Of a stretch of 64,000 nt of DNA, positions 50,941-61,631 are shown piece by piece. Position numbers and translations under genes: made by a program. The notes beneath the pieces were generated by a model. That model made no database searches, was not told where the DNA came from, and was given only the letters and a program-made list of their open reading frames with translations. Numbering within the stretch: the first letter of the stretch is position 1; the number at the start of each line of letters is the position of its first letter. This stretch comes from Aquirufa nivalisilvae (GTDB lineage: Bacteria; Bacteroidota; Bacteroidia; Cytophagales; Spirosomataceae): the NCBI RefSeq assembly GCF_004307455.1, contig NZ_SEWX01000004.1, forward strand, positions 62,001-126,000, written 5' to 3'.

Positions 50941-52572
50941 TCATCCCCAATCTTTTTGTGCAGGAGAAAGGATATAGGTAGCCATGATCCGACTATGCCA
51001 GTCCCATTTTTTATGGATGATTTTTTTTAAGTCTCCACTAAACTGCCATTGATGTTTTCGGATAAAATCTTGGTAAGGTTTGGGAGCATCTTCTTGTTTA
51101 CTGGTCCATTTGAGTTGGATAAAGAAATTATATTTATTTCTACGCTCAAATTGATACCTACTTAACATTTCCCATCCCCAAGAATGATCTTGACTTACTA
51201 AGTATTTGGGAGCAGGGAAAAGAAAGAAATCAAGGTAAGAAGAAAGTCGACTCCTTTTGGACCATCGGTATTGATTGCCTAGGAATAGCCCTATTTCATT
51301 GCCGACCTCTGAGTTTTCACTGAAAGCTTGTGCTTGAGGACTAAAATATCCAGAAGATAGGTAACGGAATAAGTATGAAAAATCCGAAGCTTTAGATTGG
51401 GCCCATGCTGCCCCTTGAATCAATGCCCAGGAATTAGGACTGATAGCTAGCTCTGCCATCCATTGGGCTTTTTTCCAAGGAAAATTGGCTGATAGTGAGC
51501 TGTTGAGAAGTTCACTTCCTTGCCATTCAGCAGCTTGATAAGTTCGAGAAGAATTTTTTTTGGGGAGTGACCAACGACTTCCTACTAAGTTCCATTGTAA
51601 AGTAAGCGGTGAATTTTTAGCATGCCAATTCAAGGTATTTCCCCAAGTCCATTCTTGCACCCGATTTCTTTTGTCCAACTCACTTGTGGTACGGTGTAAT
51701 CCACTGTTTGTTAATGAGGTATAATAAGAAAAGCCCAAGGAATCTGTTTGCAGACTAGCATCCCAATTTCTTTTGGAAATAAAGCTTTCTATTTTCCATC
51801 GTTTACCTTGAATGCCCATGAGAATTCCCCTATAAAATCCAGCTTCCATGCTGGAACTGTAAGGAAGCCCGCCCTGATGAAACTTTTGGGTGGAGATGAT
51901 GCTTTCATAGCTTTTCCCTAATGAAAATCCGCCAGCTTGTACTAATCCTTGACCCCATTGATTGACAAAGTCCCCAACAATTATTTTGTAGATCGTATTT
52001 TTAGGTCTATTCCAATGTATATAATAACTGCTGAAATCAGCGATGTTGTTTTCTCCAGCGTCTTTTTGAAGTAGAAAACCTAAACCCAATGGAGTACTTA
52101 TTTGTCCTCGGTATCGATGAAGTTCAGTATAGGGGCTATTGAAATAGCGAACTTTACTTCGATTATCAGGTGGACTAAATCCTTTTTTTTCTTCCAATGT
52201 GAATTCGATACGATGTATCCAAAGGTGTTTGCTTTGTTGCCAATTCCATGACAATGTCGTAGGTCGGCAAATGATAAAGTCTTGTATTCTTTTGAGGGTT
52301 GGAATGTCCCAATTGGGGATAGCTTGTAATTCCCAAATACTAACAAATTTCCCTGTAGCTTGTTTGAATTCAAAAAAGGAGGAAATTTGAGCTGAATTTA
52401 ACAGGCCTAGTTGATACCAATCTTCCTCTTGCGCCTGATTGATTTCAATCGGGTTTTGTAAATAAAATTGATACGTATTTTGTCGGATTTCAGATTCATC
52501 CCAAGATTGACTTTCATCAACTTGACCTAAAAGGGAGTATGAAGTAAGTAGGATAAGGGCTAGGTATTTCAC
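50941..52572 (-). CDS. Helix-hairpin-helix/beta-barrel protein, interrupted by an in-frame TGA
   Basis: 543 residues to the TGA at 50941. Signal peptide (KYLALILLTSYSLLG), an acidic start, then ComEA-like hairpins with NPIEINQAQEEDWYQLGLL and FFEFKQATGKFVSIWELQAIP at residues 40-90. The rest is a beta-rich body of alternating aromatic strands (TIYKIIVGDFVNQWGQGLVQAGG and so on), suggesting an outer-membrane barrel. The same frame runs on past the stop for 107 codons, so the intact protein would be about 651 residues. Function unknown; HHH-barrel proteins of this kind are common in Bacteroidota. Confidence 0.8.
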   Translation of the reverse strand: MKYLALILLTSYSLLGQVDESQSWDESEIRQNTYQFYLQNPIEINQAQEEDWYQLGLLNSAQISSFFEFKQATGKFVSIWELQAIPNWDIPTLKRIQDFIICRPTTLSWNWQQSKHLWIHRIEFTLEEKKGFSPPDNRSKVRYFNSPYTELHRYRGQISTPLGLGFLLQKDAGENNIADFSSYYIHWNRPKNTIYKIIVGDFVNQWGQGLVQAGGFSLGKSYESIISTQKFHQGGLPYSSSMEAGFYRGILMGIQGKRWKIESFISKRNWDASLQTDSLGFSYYTSLTNSGLHRTTSELDKRNRVQEWTWGNTLNWHAKNSPLTLQWNLVGSRWSLPKKNSSRTYQAAEWQGSELLNSSLSANFPWKKAQWMAELAISPNSWALIQGAAWAQSKASDFSYLFRYLSSGYFSPQAQAFSENSEVGNEIGLFLGNQYRWSKRSRLSSYLDFFLFPAPKYLVSQDHSWGWEMLSRYQFERRNKYNFFIQLKWTSKQEDAPKPYQDFIRKHQWQFSGDLKKIIHKKWDWHSRIMATYILSPAQKDWG

Positions 52573-52639
52573 TTTTTTTTAAGTGAAATTAGCTAGTTAG
52601 GTCAAGAAATCTGATCAATTACTTGATGAAGAAAATCAC

Positions 52640-53584
52640 TTAGTTGAATTTCCTTCTAATCAATTCATGTAATTCATTCCAAGACTCTTCATTGTCGGCA
52701 CGATGGAATTCAGCATATCTTTGCTGAATGGTCATTTGCCAAGTTTGGCTTTCAGCTTCTTTATCAATGAAGTCAATTAATTGGTTCAAATGATGTCCTT
52801 CTCCATCAAAAATGGATTGAATGAATTTGATTTTTTGGTTTAGGCTGATGCTATTGGCCAAGGTTTCCGTCATTTTGGTTTCAACCAAAGATTTCAGTGA
52901 ACCATCTGTACCTTGAAGTTTTTCAAATACTTTTTCGGAAGTAGAATCAGCGATAACTTCCATGATTTTTCTTCCTGCAGGAGCTTGTTCTTTAGGTTCT
53001 TCTTGGAAGAAACTGCTAGAATTAGATGATGGATTAGGCGTTAATTGTACGTTCTCGATAATAATTTCAGTCACCGGCTTGGTTGGAATAGGCTCGGGAG
53101 TTTTTTCTTTTGGTAATTCTACTTCGATGACCTTTTCTTCTATGATGATAATTTCAGGTTCAGGAGTATCATTTTCTTCTGGAAGCTCTTCTAAGCTGGC
53201 TGGTGCTTCAAAATAAACTTCAGCAGTTAACAGTGTATCTGGGCTAATTTCTTGAGGTTCAGCCCCTAAAACGTTGAATAAGTAATCTGTAGGAGTATCG
53301 TCGCTCTGTAATTCATCTATCCATTGATTCCAAATGTAATTTGGAAGAGTTACTTGTAATAAAAGAGAACGTGTGATGTTGTCCCATTTTTCTTGGAATC
53401 GTTGATTTTGCCAATCAAAACAAGGTAATTGATCTTGAATTCGTTGACTTTGTAATTGCAACAATAATTCAGATTGTAATACCTCTAGGATAGATGAGGG
53501 AATTTCTTGCTGTAAAATATCTTGAAAAGTACTTGATTGACCTTCTTCGGTCCAGTAATGAAGCAAAATATTAGGCGTTGGCAT
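52640..53584 (-). CDS. Uncharacterised protein ahead of the interrupted gene
   Basis: 314 residues, soluble, no signal peptide. Residues 1-130 are rich in Leu/Gln/Trp with helical character (LLHYWTEEGQSSTFQDILQQ, LLLQVTLPNYIWNQWIDEL). The middle (about 140-215) is an acidic, proline-rich linker (PEEN, PEPEIIIIEE, ELPKEKTPEPIPTKP). The last 100 residues are helical (IKFIQSIFDGEGHHLNQLIDFIDKEAES). No family recognised. It is transcribed after fabF-rnc (6 bases after rnc), so it belongs to that operon. Confidence 0.75.
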   Translation of the reverse strand: MPTPNILLHYWTEEGQSSTFQDILQQEIPSSILEVLQSELLLQLQSQRIQDQLPCFDWQNQRFQEKWDNITRSLLLQVTLPNYIWNQWIDELQSDDTPTDYLFNVLGAEPQEISPDTLLTAEVYFEAPASLEELPEENDTPEPEIIIIEEKVIEVELPKEKTPEPIPTKPVTEIIIENVQLTPNPSSNSSSFFQEEPKEQAPAGRKIMEVIADSTSEKVFEKLQGTDGSLKSLVETKMTETLANSISLNQKIKFIQSIFDGEGHHLNQLIDFIDKEAESQTWQMTIQQRYAEFHRADNEESWNELHELIRRKFN

Positions 53585-53590
53585 CTTTTA

Positions 53591-54334
53591 TTATTTAAGT
53601 TCCAATTCTTCACAGGCTTTCATGGCAGCTGTTTGTTCTGCTTTTTTCTTGGAATAGCCTTTACCTTCGGCTACTTTCAAGTTATCTACCAGAACGATGG
53701 CTGTAAATTCTTTATTGTGGTGTTGACCTTCTTCATCTAAAGTAAAAAGTACTTTTTTCCCTTCTTTTTGGGCCCATTCAATCAGAATAGATTTAAAGTT
53801 AGGATTATTTTGCACCACCGTTTCTAAGTCGAAATACTGCGTTAAAATCTTTTTGATGATGAATTTTTGAGTAAAGGCAAAACCTTTATCCAGATAAATG
53901 GCTCCAATGAATGCTTCTAGGGCATCCCCATACATGCTGGAGCGAGACAGTATGGTTCTTTTTTGATTTTCGTATTCGATGACTTCATCTAGTCCTAATT
54001 TTCTGCCAAGTACATTTAAGGATTCTCGGCTTACCATTCTGGAGCGAATTTCGGTTAAGAAACCTTCGTCTTTAAATGGGAATTTTTGAAATAGATAGGT
54101 CGCTGTAATCATTCCAAGCACGGAGTCTCCTAAAAACTCGAGGCGTTCATTGGACTCCTTGAAAGATTTAGCTATGCTATCTTTTGATGCAGAGGCATGC
54201 AAAAAGGCTAATCGATAAAGTGATAGGTTGGATGGACTTTCACCAATCAAATGGGTTACAGATTTCTTTAGAAATTTCTCTCTTTCATTTAGTTGGGTAG
54301 GATTCAACCAGCTTAACACCGAGAGAATTTTCAT
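53591..54334 (-). CDS. rnc: Ribonuclease III
   Basis: 247 residues from the ATG at 54334; the frame extends to 54391 but that part overlaps fabF. Catalytic signature ERLEFLGDSVLGMI, then FLTEIRSRMVSRESL and YGDALEAFIGAIYLDKGF with the second acidic patch. The C-terminal dsRNA-binding domain (NFKSILIEWAQKEGKK and KVAEGKGYSKKKAEQTAAMKA) is complete. It processes rRNA and double-stranded regulatory RNA. It starts 4 bases after the fabF stop; acpP-fabF-rnc is a widely conserved order. Confidence 0.94.
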   Translation of the reverse strand: MKILSVLSWLNPTQLNEREKFLKKSVTHLIGESPSNLSLYRLAFLHASASKDSIAKSFKESNERLEFLGDSVLGMITATYLFQKFPFKDEGFLTEIRSRMVSRESLNVLGRKLGLDEVIEYENQKRTILSRSSMYGDALEAFIGAIYLDKGFAFTQKFIIKKILTQYFDLETVVQNNPNFKSILIEWAQKEGKKVLFTLDEEGQHHNKEFTAIVLVDNLKVAEGKGYSKKKAEQTAAMKACEELELK

Positions 54335-54338
54335 AAGC

Positions 54339-55586
54339 CTATACTTTTCGGAAAATGACGGTAGCGTTGTGTCCACCAAAACCAAATCCATTGCTTAGAG
54401 CTACATCGATTTTTCTAGCTTTTCCTTGATTTAAGGTTAAATCTAGTTTTTGATCAATGGCAGGATCTAAATCATGGCAATTGATGGTTGGAGGTACAAA
54501 TTGGTGTTGAATGGCTAGGATAGAAGCCACTGCTTCTACGGCTCCTGCACCACCTAATAAGTGTCCAGTCATGGATTTAGTCGAAGAGATGCTCATTTTA
54601 TAAGCATGTTCTCCAAAGCAATCTACGATAGCTTTTAATTCCTGTGGGTCACCAATTGGGGTAGAAGTTCCGTGTGTATTGATATAATCCACTTCTTCTG
54701 GTTTGATTTGAGCATCTTCTAATGCATCAATCATGGAAAGTAATGCGCCATAACCTTCTGGATGTGGAGCCGTAATGTGGTAAGCATCAGATGAGAATCC
54801 ACCACCGATTAGCTCGGCGTAAATTTTCGCTCCACGTGCTTTAGCATGTTCGTACTCTTCTAATATTAATGCACCTGCACCTTCTCCAACTACGAAACCA
54901 TCACGGTTAACGTCGTAAGGACGAGAGGCAGTAGCTGGGTCATCATTTCTTTCTGACATGGCACGCATGGCAGTAAATCCACCAACTGAAGCAATGGTCA
55001 CTGGGGCTTCCGATCCACCCGTCACACAGATATTGATACGACCTGTACGAATGTAGTTGAATGCATCAATGATGGCATTGTTGGCTGATGAACAAGCGGA
55101 AACAGTTACGTAGTTAGGACCACGGAAACCATTTCGGATAGAAATTTGACCAGAGCTAGAGTCAGCAATCATTTTAGGGATAAAGAATGGATTGATTTTG
55201 GGCGTACCATCACCTTTGCCGAAATAAATCATCTCATCTTCAAAGGTTTTTAAGCCACCAATACCTGATCCCCAGATAACACCGACTTTATTTTTATTGA
55301 TTGATTCCATGTCGAACCCTGCATCCTTGATCGCTTCATCAGAGGCTACAATGGCATATTGGGTAAAAGGGTCCATTTTACGGGCCTCTTGACGTGGAAT
55401 GAATTCTTCTACACTAAAATTCTTGAGTTCACAGGCAAAACGAGTTCTGAATTTTTCAGCGTCAAATTTGGTGATTGGCCCGCATCCACTTTTTCCAGTA
55501 GATAAACCTTCCCAATATTCGCTAACTGTATTTCCAATAGGGGTAAGGGCTCCTAAACCCGTTACTACAACTCGTTTTAACTCCAT
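54339..55586 (-). CDS. fabF: Beta-ketoacyl-ACP synthase II
   Basis: 415 residues. Elongates acyl-ACP with malonyl-ACP in fatty acid synthesis. The Cys-His-His triad is visible: Cys in VTVSACSSANNAI, His in INTHGTSTPIGD and His in SMTGHLLGGAGAVEA. The start is VVVTGLGALTPIGNTV and the end SNGFGFGGHNATVIFRK. It follows acpP after a gap of 120 bases and precedes rnc by 4 bases. Confidence 0.96.
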   Translation of the reverse strand: MELKRVVVTGLGALTPIGNTVSEYWEGLSTGKSGCGPITKFDAEKFRTRFACELKNFSVEEFIPRQEARKMDPFTQYAIVASDEAIKDAGFDMESINKNKVGVIWGSGIGGLKTFEDEMIYFGKGDGTPKINPFFIPKMIADSSSGQISIRNGFRGPNYVTVSACSSANNAIIDAFNYIRTGRINICVTGGSEAPVTIASVGGFTAMRAMSERNDDPATASRPYDVNRDGFVVGEGAGALILEEYEHAKARGAKIYAELIGGGFSSDAYHITAPHPEGYGALLSMIDALEDAQIKPEEVDYINTHGTSTPIGDPQELKAIVDCFGEHAYKMSISSTKSMTGHLLGGAGAVEAVASILAIQHQFVPPTINCHDLDPAIDQKLDLTLNQGKARKIDVALSNGFGFGGHNATVIFRKV

Positions 55587-55709
55587 AATTATCCTGATAT
55601 TTTAGGTTTGAAAAATAAAAAATGTCAATTCGTAAGGGTGATTTTTCAAGAAACTAGGTTCCTGAGTCATTACCAATTACCAATTGACATCATTATTATT
55701 TCGTTACGA

Positions 55710-55946
55710 TTACTTTGCGTTCTCTTCCAAGTAGGTGATGGCTTGTCCTACAGTTTGGATATTCTCTGCTTGATCATCTGGAATAGATACGTTGAATTCT
55801 TTTTCAAATTCCATGATTAACTCTACCGTGTCTAAGGAATCAGCTCCTAAATCGTTTGTGAAAGATGCCTCAGGTGTAACCTCTGATGCTTCTACTCCTA
55901 ATTTCTCAACGATGATGCTTTTTACTTTTTCTGCAATATCTGCCAT
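55710..55946 (-). CDS. acpP: Acyl carrier protein
   Basis: 78 residues from the ATG at 55946 ([12 protein letters not shown]); the frame is open upstream but begins at a non-matching stretch. The 4'-phosphopantetheine attachment site is in [18 protein letters not shown]. High acidic content and the end [14 protein letters not shown] are typical. It carries growing acyl chains for FabF and for lipid A synthesis. Confidence 0.96.
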   Translation of the reverse strand: MADIAEKVKSIIVEKLGVEASEVTPEASFTNDLGADSLDTVELIMEFEKEFNVSIPDDQAENIQTVGQAITYLEENAK

Positions 55947-56111
55947 TTCTAAAATATTTTGGGGTTCAAAAACGATGCAAAGATTAGAATTAAAACTTAG
56001 ATTATCAAACAAATTTTAAGCCTAATTGCATTATTAAAATAAATAATTAGATAAAAATAATTCTTTTTTTTGAATTGTTTAAAATTCTTGCATTTGATTT
56101 ATTCCAAAGCC

Positions 56112-57029
56112 TTAAAAACAAAGGGAAGCGGCTCCTAAAAGTCCAGCATCATTTCCTAAAAGTGCTTTTTTAATGCTTAGTTTTTTCAAGTAAGCTGGGG
56201 TTAACCAATAGTTCAATTGTTTCTCCATACTTGGTAAGATGAAATCAAAGGAAGCAGACAAACCTCCACCAATGAAGATATTTTTGATATCTAGGATTCG
56301 AATTAGAGAGACAATCATATCTCCTAACATTTCTCCTACTTCATTCCAAATAGCCAAAGCTAATTCATCACCCTCTTCCGCAGCTACAACTAAGGCAGTG
56401 GTTGAAATAGAACCATCAGCTGCTAAAACTGTTTTTCCTTTATAAGAAGCACGCATGGCAGTAGCCATTTGAAGCAATTCTTTTTTACCAATGTTTCTTT
56501 CTAAAACCTTGCCATTTCTGGAAGGTACGTGTCCTGGTTCCATGGCATTTCCATCTCCACCTAAGAAGATTTTACGATCAATGATCGCCGCGCCACCAAT
56601 TCCTGTTCCTAAAGTTAAAAAGATGAAATCCTCTGGCATGCTTTCTTTTTCTGGAGAAAAATAGAATTCTCCTAATGCAGCAGCATTAGCATCATTTTCC
56701 ATGAAAAATTCATGATCAGGGAAGCGTTTTTCCAACATAGAAATTAAATGAGCTCCATCAATTTCTGGAATGGCTGTAATCTCAATTAATGTTTTACGAT
56801 TTTTGGTTAAGATACCAGGAAGACCAATGCCCACTTTATGTACATGTTTGTGTTGGAACAATTGCAAAGCAATGGCATCAGCTAAACGCTCTAAGAAGTG
56901 ATTGGATTCTCTCCAAGTGGCTGTATCGTAACTTTGAAAATTACTAATATGGCCTGTTTCGGGATGGACAATGCCCATTTTTACTCCAGTTCCTCCAACG
57001 TCAATTCCTAGATATTCTGCTGCTTCCAT
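56112..57029 (-). CDS. ROK family sugar kinase
   Basis: 305 residues. Phosphate-binding YLGIDVGGTGVKMGIV, KVGIGLPGI, ENDANAAALGEF with catalytic Asp, and the adenosine loop IFLTLGTGIGGA match a ROK glucokinase-type fold. The usual zinc motif CxCGxxGC after the EPGH is replaced by SRNGKVLERNIG, so it lacks the metal site. Glucose or N-acetylmannosamine/glucosamine are possible substrates. Confidence 0.85.
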   Translation of the reverse strand: MEAAEYLGIDVGGTGVKMGIVHPETGHISNFQSYDTATWRESNHFLERLADAIALQLFQHKHVHKVGIGLPGILTKNRKTLIEITAIPEIDGAHLISMLEKRFPDHEFFMENDANAAALGEFYFSPEKESMPEDFIFLTLGTGIGGAAIIDRKIFLGGDGNAMEPGHVPSRNGKVLERNIGKKELLQMATAMRASYKGKTVLAADGSISTTALVVAAEEGDELALAIWNEVGEMLGDMIVSLIRILDIKNIFIGGGLSASFDFILPSMEKQLNYWLTPAYLKKLSIKKALLGNDAGLLGAASLCF

Positions 57030-57106
57030 GCGGTCTTTTGGTTTAATTTGCTGCGAATTTCTTTAAAATTACGCGCATATTCAAATATTATATTGGGCAA
57101 TTTAGT

Positions 57107-57562
57107 TTAGTTATAGATTCTTTCCAGTTTTTCCATGATTTGAGAAACGGCTGGGCAAATCAGGGCATTTTTTTGAGTTAATTTTAAAATGCCTAGCATG
57201 TTTTTTCGGTCAGTATGCGGATACTCTCTACAAGCCTTGGGTCTGTGTTCGTAGATATCACAAGCATTATCTTCTAATAAAAAGGGGCAAGGACTCGAAG
57301 GATATACCCAGTCGCCATCAGCATCTTTAATCAAATAAGTATCCAAAAAATCGGCGACTTTCATTTTTAGAAGTTTGGCTACCCGTTGGATATCGGTTTC
57401 ATTCCACATAGGGCTAGTCGTCTTGCAACAATTGCCACAGTTTAAGCAATCTATGTTTTCAAACACAGCTTCATGAGCTTTTTCAAATTGCGTATCTAAA
57501 TCTTTCGGTTTTTTGGCCCGAATACGCTGAAAAACTTTGGTAAAACTGGGATCTCTAGGCAT
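57107..57562 (-). CDS. YkgJ family cysteine cluster protein
   Basis: 151 residues from the ATG at 57562 ([10 protein letters not shown]); the upstream extension lies in the tdk gene. Cysteine motif [11 protein letters not shown] with later [24 protein letters not shown], the hallmark of the YkgJ (UPF0153) zinc- or iron-binding family. Function unknown. It overlaps the end of tdk by 8 bases. Confidence 0.88.
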   Translation of the reverse strand: MPRDPSFTKVFQRIRAKKPKDLDTQFEKAHEAVFENIDCLNCGNCCKTTSPMWNETDIQRVAKLLKMKVADFLDTYLIKDADGDWVYPSSPCPFLLEDNACDIYEHRPKACREYPHTDRKNMLGILKLTQKNALICPAVSQIMEKLERIYN

Positions 57563-58145
57563 GACTTTTATGTGGAAAGCAAGTTCGGCAAAGTGCCTCA
57601 TAACTTTCAGCTTCACCCAACATCACGGTTTGCTGTTGTTGTACGATCCGATGGGAATATTGAGCTACGCCTCCACACCTAACGCATACTGCATGTACTT
57701 TGGTGATGTATTCGGCAATGGCCATTAAATGAGGCATAGGTCCAAATGGTATTCCTTTGAAATCCATATCTAAGCCGGCAATGATCACCCGCTTACCTTG
57801 ATTGGCTAAGGAATTACATACTTCTACAATATTTTCATCAAAGAACTGTGCTTCATCTAATCCCACTACATCACAGCTTCCTGCCAGAAGTAATATTTCA
57901 CTGGAACTATGCACAGGTGTGGAACGTATGGAATTGTGGTTATGGGAAACAATGTCTTCGTCGTGATAGCGGGTATCTGCAGCAGGTTTGAAAATTTCCA
58001 CCTGCAATTGAGCGATTTTAGCTCTTTTTAGTCGACGAATTAATTCTTCGGTCTTTCCTGAAAACATGGAACCACAAATCACTTCCACCCAACCGCTAGG
58101 ATTGGCATTTTGAGATGATTTGGAATGATTGGGCTCTAAAAACAA
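57555..58145 (-). CDS. tdk: Thymidine kinase
   Basis: 196 residues, type II thymidine kinase. Walker [48 protein letters not shown] and the zinc-binding cysteines [15 protein letters not shown] and ALCRTCF, with the lasso loop between. It salvages thymidine to dTMP. Confidence 0.95.
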   Translation of the reverse strand: MFLEPNHSKSSQNANPSGWVEVICGSMFSGKTEELIRRLKRAKIAQLQVEIFKPAADTRYHDEDIVSHNHNSIRSTPVHSSSEILLLAGSCDVVGLDEAQFFDENIVEVCNSLANQGKRVIIAGLDMDFKGIPFGPMPHLMAIAEYITKVHAVCVRCGGVAQYSHRIVQQQQTVMLGEAESYEALCRTCFPHKSHA

Positions 58146-58150
58146 GGCAT

Positions 58151-58176
58151 GAAAAAGCCCCTTGATTCCAAGGGGC
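58151..58176 (-). terminator. Rho-independent terminator after the sdh operon
   Basis: On the minus strand: GCCCCTTG (58176-58169), loop of 4, CAAGGGGC (58164-58157), then five T. It lies 17 bases after the sdhB stop, ending the sdhC-A-B operon. Confidence 0.88.
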
Positions 58177-58192
58177 CTAGTTTAATTACATA

Positions 58193-58951
58193 TTATTTCG
58201 AAGTAAATACCGAAGAGAAATACTCGCGATTCATGCGAGCAATATTCTCGATGGAAATACCTTTAGGACATTCTGCTTCACAAGCACCTGTGTTAGAACA
58301 AGCACCGAATCCTTCTTCGTCCATTTGCGCTACCATGGCTTCAGCACGTTTCGAACGCTCAGCTTGGCCTTGAGGTAATAATGCCAATTGAGAAATCTTA
58401 GCCGAAGTAAATAACATGGCAGATGCATTTTTACATGCCGCTACACAAGCACCACATCCAATACAAGCTGCTGCTGCAAATGCCTCATCGGCATCATCTT
58501 TAGGAATAGGCAAACTATTGGCATCTTGAGCATTTCCTGTATTGACTGAAATAAATCCGCCAGCAGAAATAATGCGGTCAAAGGCAGAGCGATTAACTAC
58601 TAAGTCTTTAATCACAGGAAAAGCTTCCGCTCTCCAAGGCTCAATGGTGATGGTTTGACCATCGCTGAAGCTACGCATGTGCAACTGACAAGTTGTAACT
58701 CCTTTATTTGGTCCATGCGGACGGCCATTGATGTACATGGAGCACATTCCACAGATACCTTCACGACAATCGTGATCAAAAGCTACTGGATCATCACCTT
58801 CTTCGATAAGACGGTTGTTGAGCACGTCAATCATTTCCAAAAAGGACATATCCTCCGAAATACCACTTACTTGGTATGTCTCGAATTTACCCGCAATTTG
58901 GGCATTTTTTTGTCTCCAGATTTTAAGCGTCAGGTTTAAATTTCCTTCCAT
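58193..58951 (-). CDS. sdhB: Succinate dehydrogenase/fumarate reductase iron-sulfur subunit
   Basis: 252 residues. Three cluster sites: [2Fe-2S] in [16 protein letters not shown] with a later TTC, [4Fe-4S] in [13 protein letters not shown], and the third in [15 protein letters not shown]. It passes electrons from SdhA flavin to the membrane cytochrome b. It starts 9 bases after sdhA. The last gene of sdhC-sdhA-sdhB. Confidence 0.95.
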   Translation of the reverse strand: MEGNLNLTLKIWRQKNAQIAGKFETYQVSGISEDMSFLEMIDVLNNRLIEEGDDPVAFDHDCREGICGMCSMYINGRPHGPNKGVTTCQLHMRSFSDGQTITIEPWRAEAFPVIKDLVVNRSAFDRIISAGGFISVNTGNAQDANSLPIPKDDADEAFAAAACIGCGACVAACKNASAMLFTSAKISQLALLPQGQAERSKRAEAMVAQMDEEGFGACSNTGACEAECPKGISIENIARMNREYFSSVFTSK

Positions 58952-58960
58952 GTTATCGAA

Positions 58961-60940
58961 TTATTTATAAGATCTTTGAGCAATTTTAATGTTTTCGAAT
59001 TTCAATTCTTCTTTATGCAATTCGAATTTAGATTCACCTTGGAATTCCCAAGCGGCTACGTATGCGAATTTATCATCGTCACGTAAGGCTTCTCCATCCT
59101 CAGTTTGGTATTCTTCACGGAAGTGACCTCCGCAACTTTCTTGTCTTTCTAATGCGTCTTTGCACATCAACTCACCTAATTCTAGGAAGTCAGCCACACG
59201 GCCAGCTTTCTCTAATTCAGGATTCAAGTTATTCGCTTCTCCAGGGATACGAACATCACTCCAGAATTCCTTGCGTAATTCTTGTATTTCAGCAATGGCC
59301 ATTTTCAAGCCAGCTTCATTACGAGCCATACCGCATTTATTCCACATGATTAAGCCTAGTTTCTTATGGAAATAATCCACCGACTTCGTTCCGCGAATGT
59401 TCATTAATTTCTCAATCTGGTCTTTTACAGCTTTTTCTGCATTAACGAAGACCTCACTGTCAGTTGACATCGCTGGCGTTCTGATTTCAGAAGCCAAATA
59501 GGCACCAATGGTGTAAGGGATTACGAAATAACCATCAGCTAAACCTTGCATCAAGGCTGAGGCCCCTAAGCGGTTAGCACCGTGATCAGAGAAATTAGCC
59601 TCTCCCAAGGCATATAAACCAGGAACAGTTGTCATCAAGTTGTAATCAACCCAAAGTCCACCCATAGTATAGTGAACAGCAGGATATATACGCATCGGCA
59701 ATTCATATGGATCTTCTCCTGTGATTTGCTTATACATATCAAATAGGTTACCGTACTTTTCTTTCACGACTTCCTTACCCATCAATTGAATTTCTTCATC
59801 ACTTGCATGGTGAATATTTCTCTTGTTGGCTTCAGCTTTACCATAACGGATGATTGCCGCAGCAAAATCCAAGTAAACAGCCATTTTGGATGTACCTACT
59901 CCATAACCTGCGTCACAGCGCTCCTTAGCTGCACGTGAAGCAATATCGCGTGGTACTAAGTTACCAAATGCAGGATAACGACGCTCTAAGTAGTAATCGC
60001 GCTCATCCTCTGGAATCTCGCTAGCTTTACGTGGATCGTCTTTCTTTTTAGGAACCCAGATACGACCGTCATTACGTAATGACTCCGACATCAAGGTTAA
60101 TTTAGATTGGTGATCTCCAGAAACTGGGATACAGGTAGGGTGAATTTGAGTATAGCAAGGATTAGCGAAAAAAGCTCCTTTTTTATGTGCTTTCCACGCA
60201 GCTGTTACGTTGGAACCCATGGCATTGGTCGACAAATAGAATACGTTTCCGTAACCACCAGTACACAATAAAACCGCATGTCCAAAGTGACGCTCTAGTT
60301 CACCTGTAACTAAATCACGAGCAATAATACCTCGTGCTTTACCATCTACAACCACCACATCTAGCATTTCATGTCGCGTAAATAACTCGACATTTCCCAT
60401 ACCTACTTGGCGTTGTAAAGCAGAATATGCTCCTAATAATAACTGTTGACCAGTTTGACCTGCTGCATAAAACGTACGCTGAACTTGTGTACCACCAAAT
60501 GAACGGTTAGAAAGCAATCCACCATATTCACGGGCGAAAGGTACACCTTGAGCCACACATTGGTCAATGATGTTACCTGATACCTCTGCTAAACGATGCA
60601 CATTAGCTTCACGTGCACGGTAGTCTCCACCTTTGATGGTATCATAAAATAAGCGGAAAGTAGAGTCACCATCATTTTGATAGTTTTTCGCTGCATTGAT
60701 ACCACCTTGTGCAGCAATGGAGTGCGCACGGCGAGGGGAATCTTGAAAGCAGAATACTTTTACTTTATATCCTAACTCAGCCAAGGAGGCGGCAGCAGAA
60801 GCTCCTGCTAAACCTGAACCTACGATGACCACTTCCAAATTACGTTTGTTGGCAGGATTTACTAAAGAAACACTGGAACGGTATTTGGTCCATTTTTCGG
60901 CTAAAGAACCTTCTGGAATTTTTGCGTCTAATTTTGTCAT
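58961..60940 (-). CDS. sdhA: Succinate dehydrogenase/fumarate reductase flavoprotein subunit
   Basis: 659 residues. FAD-binding [20 protein letters not shown], the flavin-linked histidine region [34 protein letters not shown], and the substrate-site [11 protein letters not shown] and the C-terminal [19 protein letters not shown]. It oxidises succinate to fumarate in the TCA cycle and, in the type B form found in Bacteroidota, may run in reverse. Confidence 0.96.
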   Translation of the reverse strand: MTKLDAKIPEGSLAEKWTKYRSSVSLVNPANKRNLEVVIVGSGLAGASAAASLAELGYKVKVFCFQDSPRRAHSIAAQGGINAAKNYQNDGDSTFRLFYDTIKGGDYRAREANVHRLAEVSGNIIDQCVAQGVPFAREYGGLLSNRSFGGTQVQRTFYAAGQTGQQLLLGAYSALQRQVGMGNVELFTRHEMLDVVVVDGKARGIIARDLVTGELERHFGHAVLLCTGGYGNVFYLSTNAMGSNVTAAWKAHKKGAFFANPCYTQIHPTCIPVSGDHQSKLTLMSESLRNDGRIWVPKKKDDPRKASEIPEDERDYYLERRYPAFGNLVPRDIASRAAKERCDAGYGVGTSKMAVYLDFAAAIIRYGKAEANKRNIHHASDEEIQLMGKEVVKEKYGNLFDMYKQITGEDPYELPMRIYPAVHYTMGGLWVDYNLMTTVPGLYALGEANFSDHGANRLGASALMQGLADGYFVIPYTIGAYLASEIRTPAMSTDSEVFVNAEKAVKDQIEKLMNIRGTKSVDYFHKKLGLIMWNKCGMARNEAGLKMAIAEIQELRKEFWSDVRIPGEANNLNPELEKAGRVADFLELGELMCKDALERQESCGGHFREEYQTEDGEALRDDDKFAYVAAWEFQGESKFELHKEELKFENIKIAQRSYK

Positions 60941-60962
60941 ATTAATCGTATCGGCTGAGGAA

Positions 60963-61631
60963 TTAATGAATCAAATTAAAATGGAGTGCAATTGGCATAG
61001 CGGCAAATAAAGCAGCAATGATAATGGCATAAGCTGCACCAATGCACTTAATCGTTGGTGTGTATTTAGGATGGTTCCATCCAAGGCTTTGGAAGGCACT
61101 TTGAAATCCATGTAATAAGTGATAACCCAAAGAGATACATCCTAAGACATAAATGGCAACCACAATTGGACTAGCAAATACGGCTTGCATCTCGTTGTAT
61201 AAAGTGTGCTCTTCCGTTAAATTGTCTGTTAAACGAGAGAAATACCAAAAATGCTTTAAGTGAATGATTAGGAACAATAACAACAAAGTTCCTAATAGCC
61301 CCATAGAACGGGAGTACCATTTACTATTCGCTGCGCCGTCAATAACGGCATAGGCTACAGGACGCTTCTTTTTGTTGTCCATCCATAAACGTAAGCCATC
61401 TAGGATGTGAAGTAATAACCCCCCAAATAAAACGATTTCCATGGTACGAATGATGGGATTCTTTGCCATGAATTCTGCTCCCGCATTAAATGTAACCCCT
61501 CCGTCGTTTAAAAAGATGGTTGCGTTAAGCCCGCAGTGAACAATGAGGAAACTGACTAAAAAAAGGCCGGTGATTGCCATTAGGAGCTTTTTCCCTAGAG
61601 ATGAATTAAGTGATTTTGATAACCAAGCCAT
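60963..61631 (-). CDS. sdhC: Succinate dehydrogenase cytochrome b subunit (type B)
   Basis: 222 residues with five hydrophobic helices, the single-subunit diheme form; no sdhD is present. Histidines in the helices ([54 protein letters not shown]) are the likely heme ligands. It anchors SdhAB and reduces menaquinone. It starts the operon, 22 bases before sdhA. Upstream is a 173-base divergent gap to the surface protein gene. Confidence 0.93.
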   Translation of the reverse strand: MAWLSKSLNSSLGKKLLMAITGLFLVSFLIVHCGLNATIFLNDGGVTFNAGAEFMAKNPIIRTMEIVLFGGLLLHILDGLRLWMDNKKKRPVAYAVIDGAANSKWYSRSMGLLGTLLLLFLIIHLKHFWYFSRLTDNLTEEHTLYNEMQAVFASPIVVAIYVLGCISLGYHLLHGFQSAFQSLGWNHPKYTPTIKCIGAAYAIIIAALFAAMPIALHFNLIH

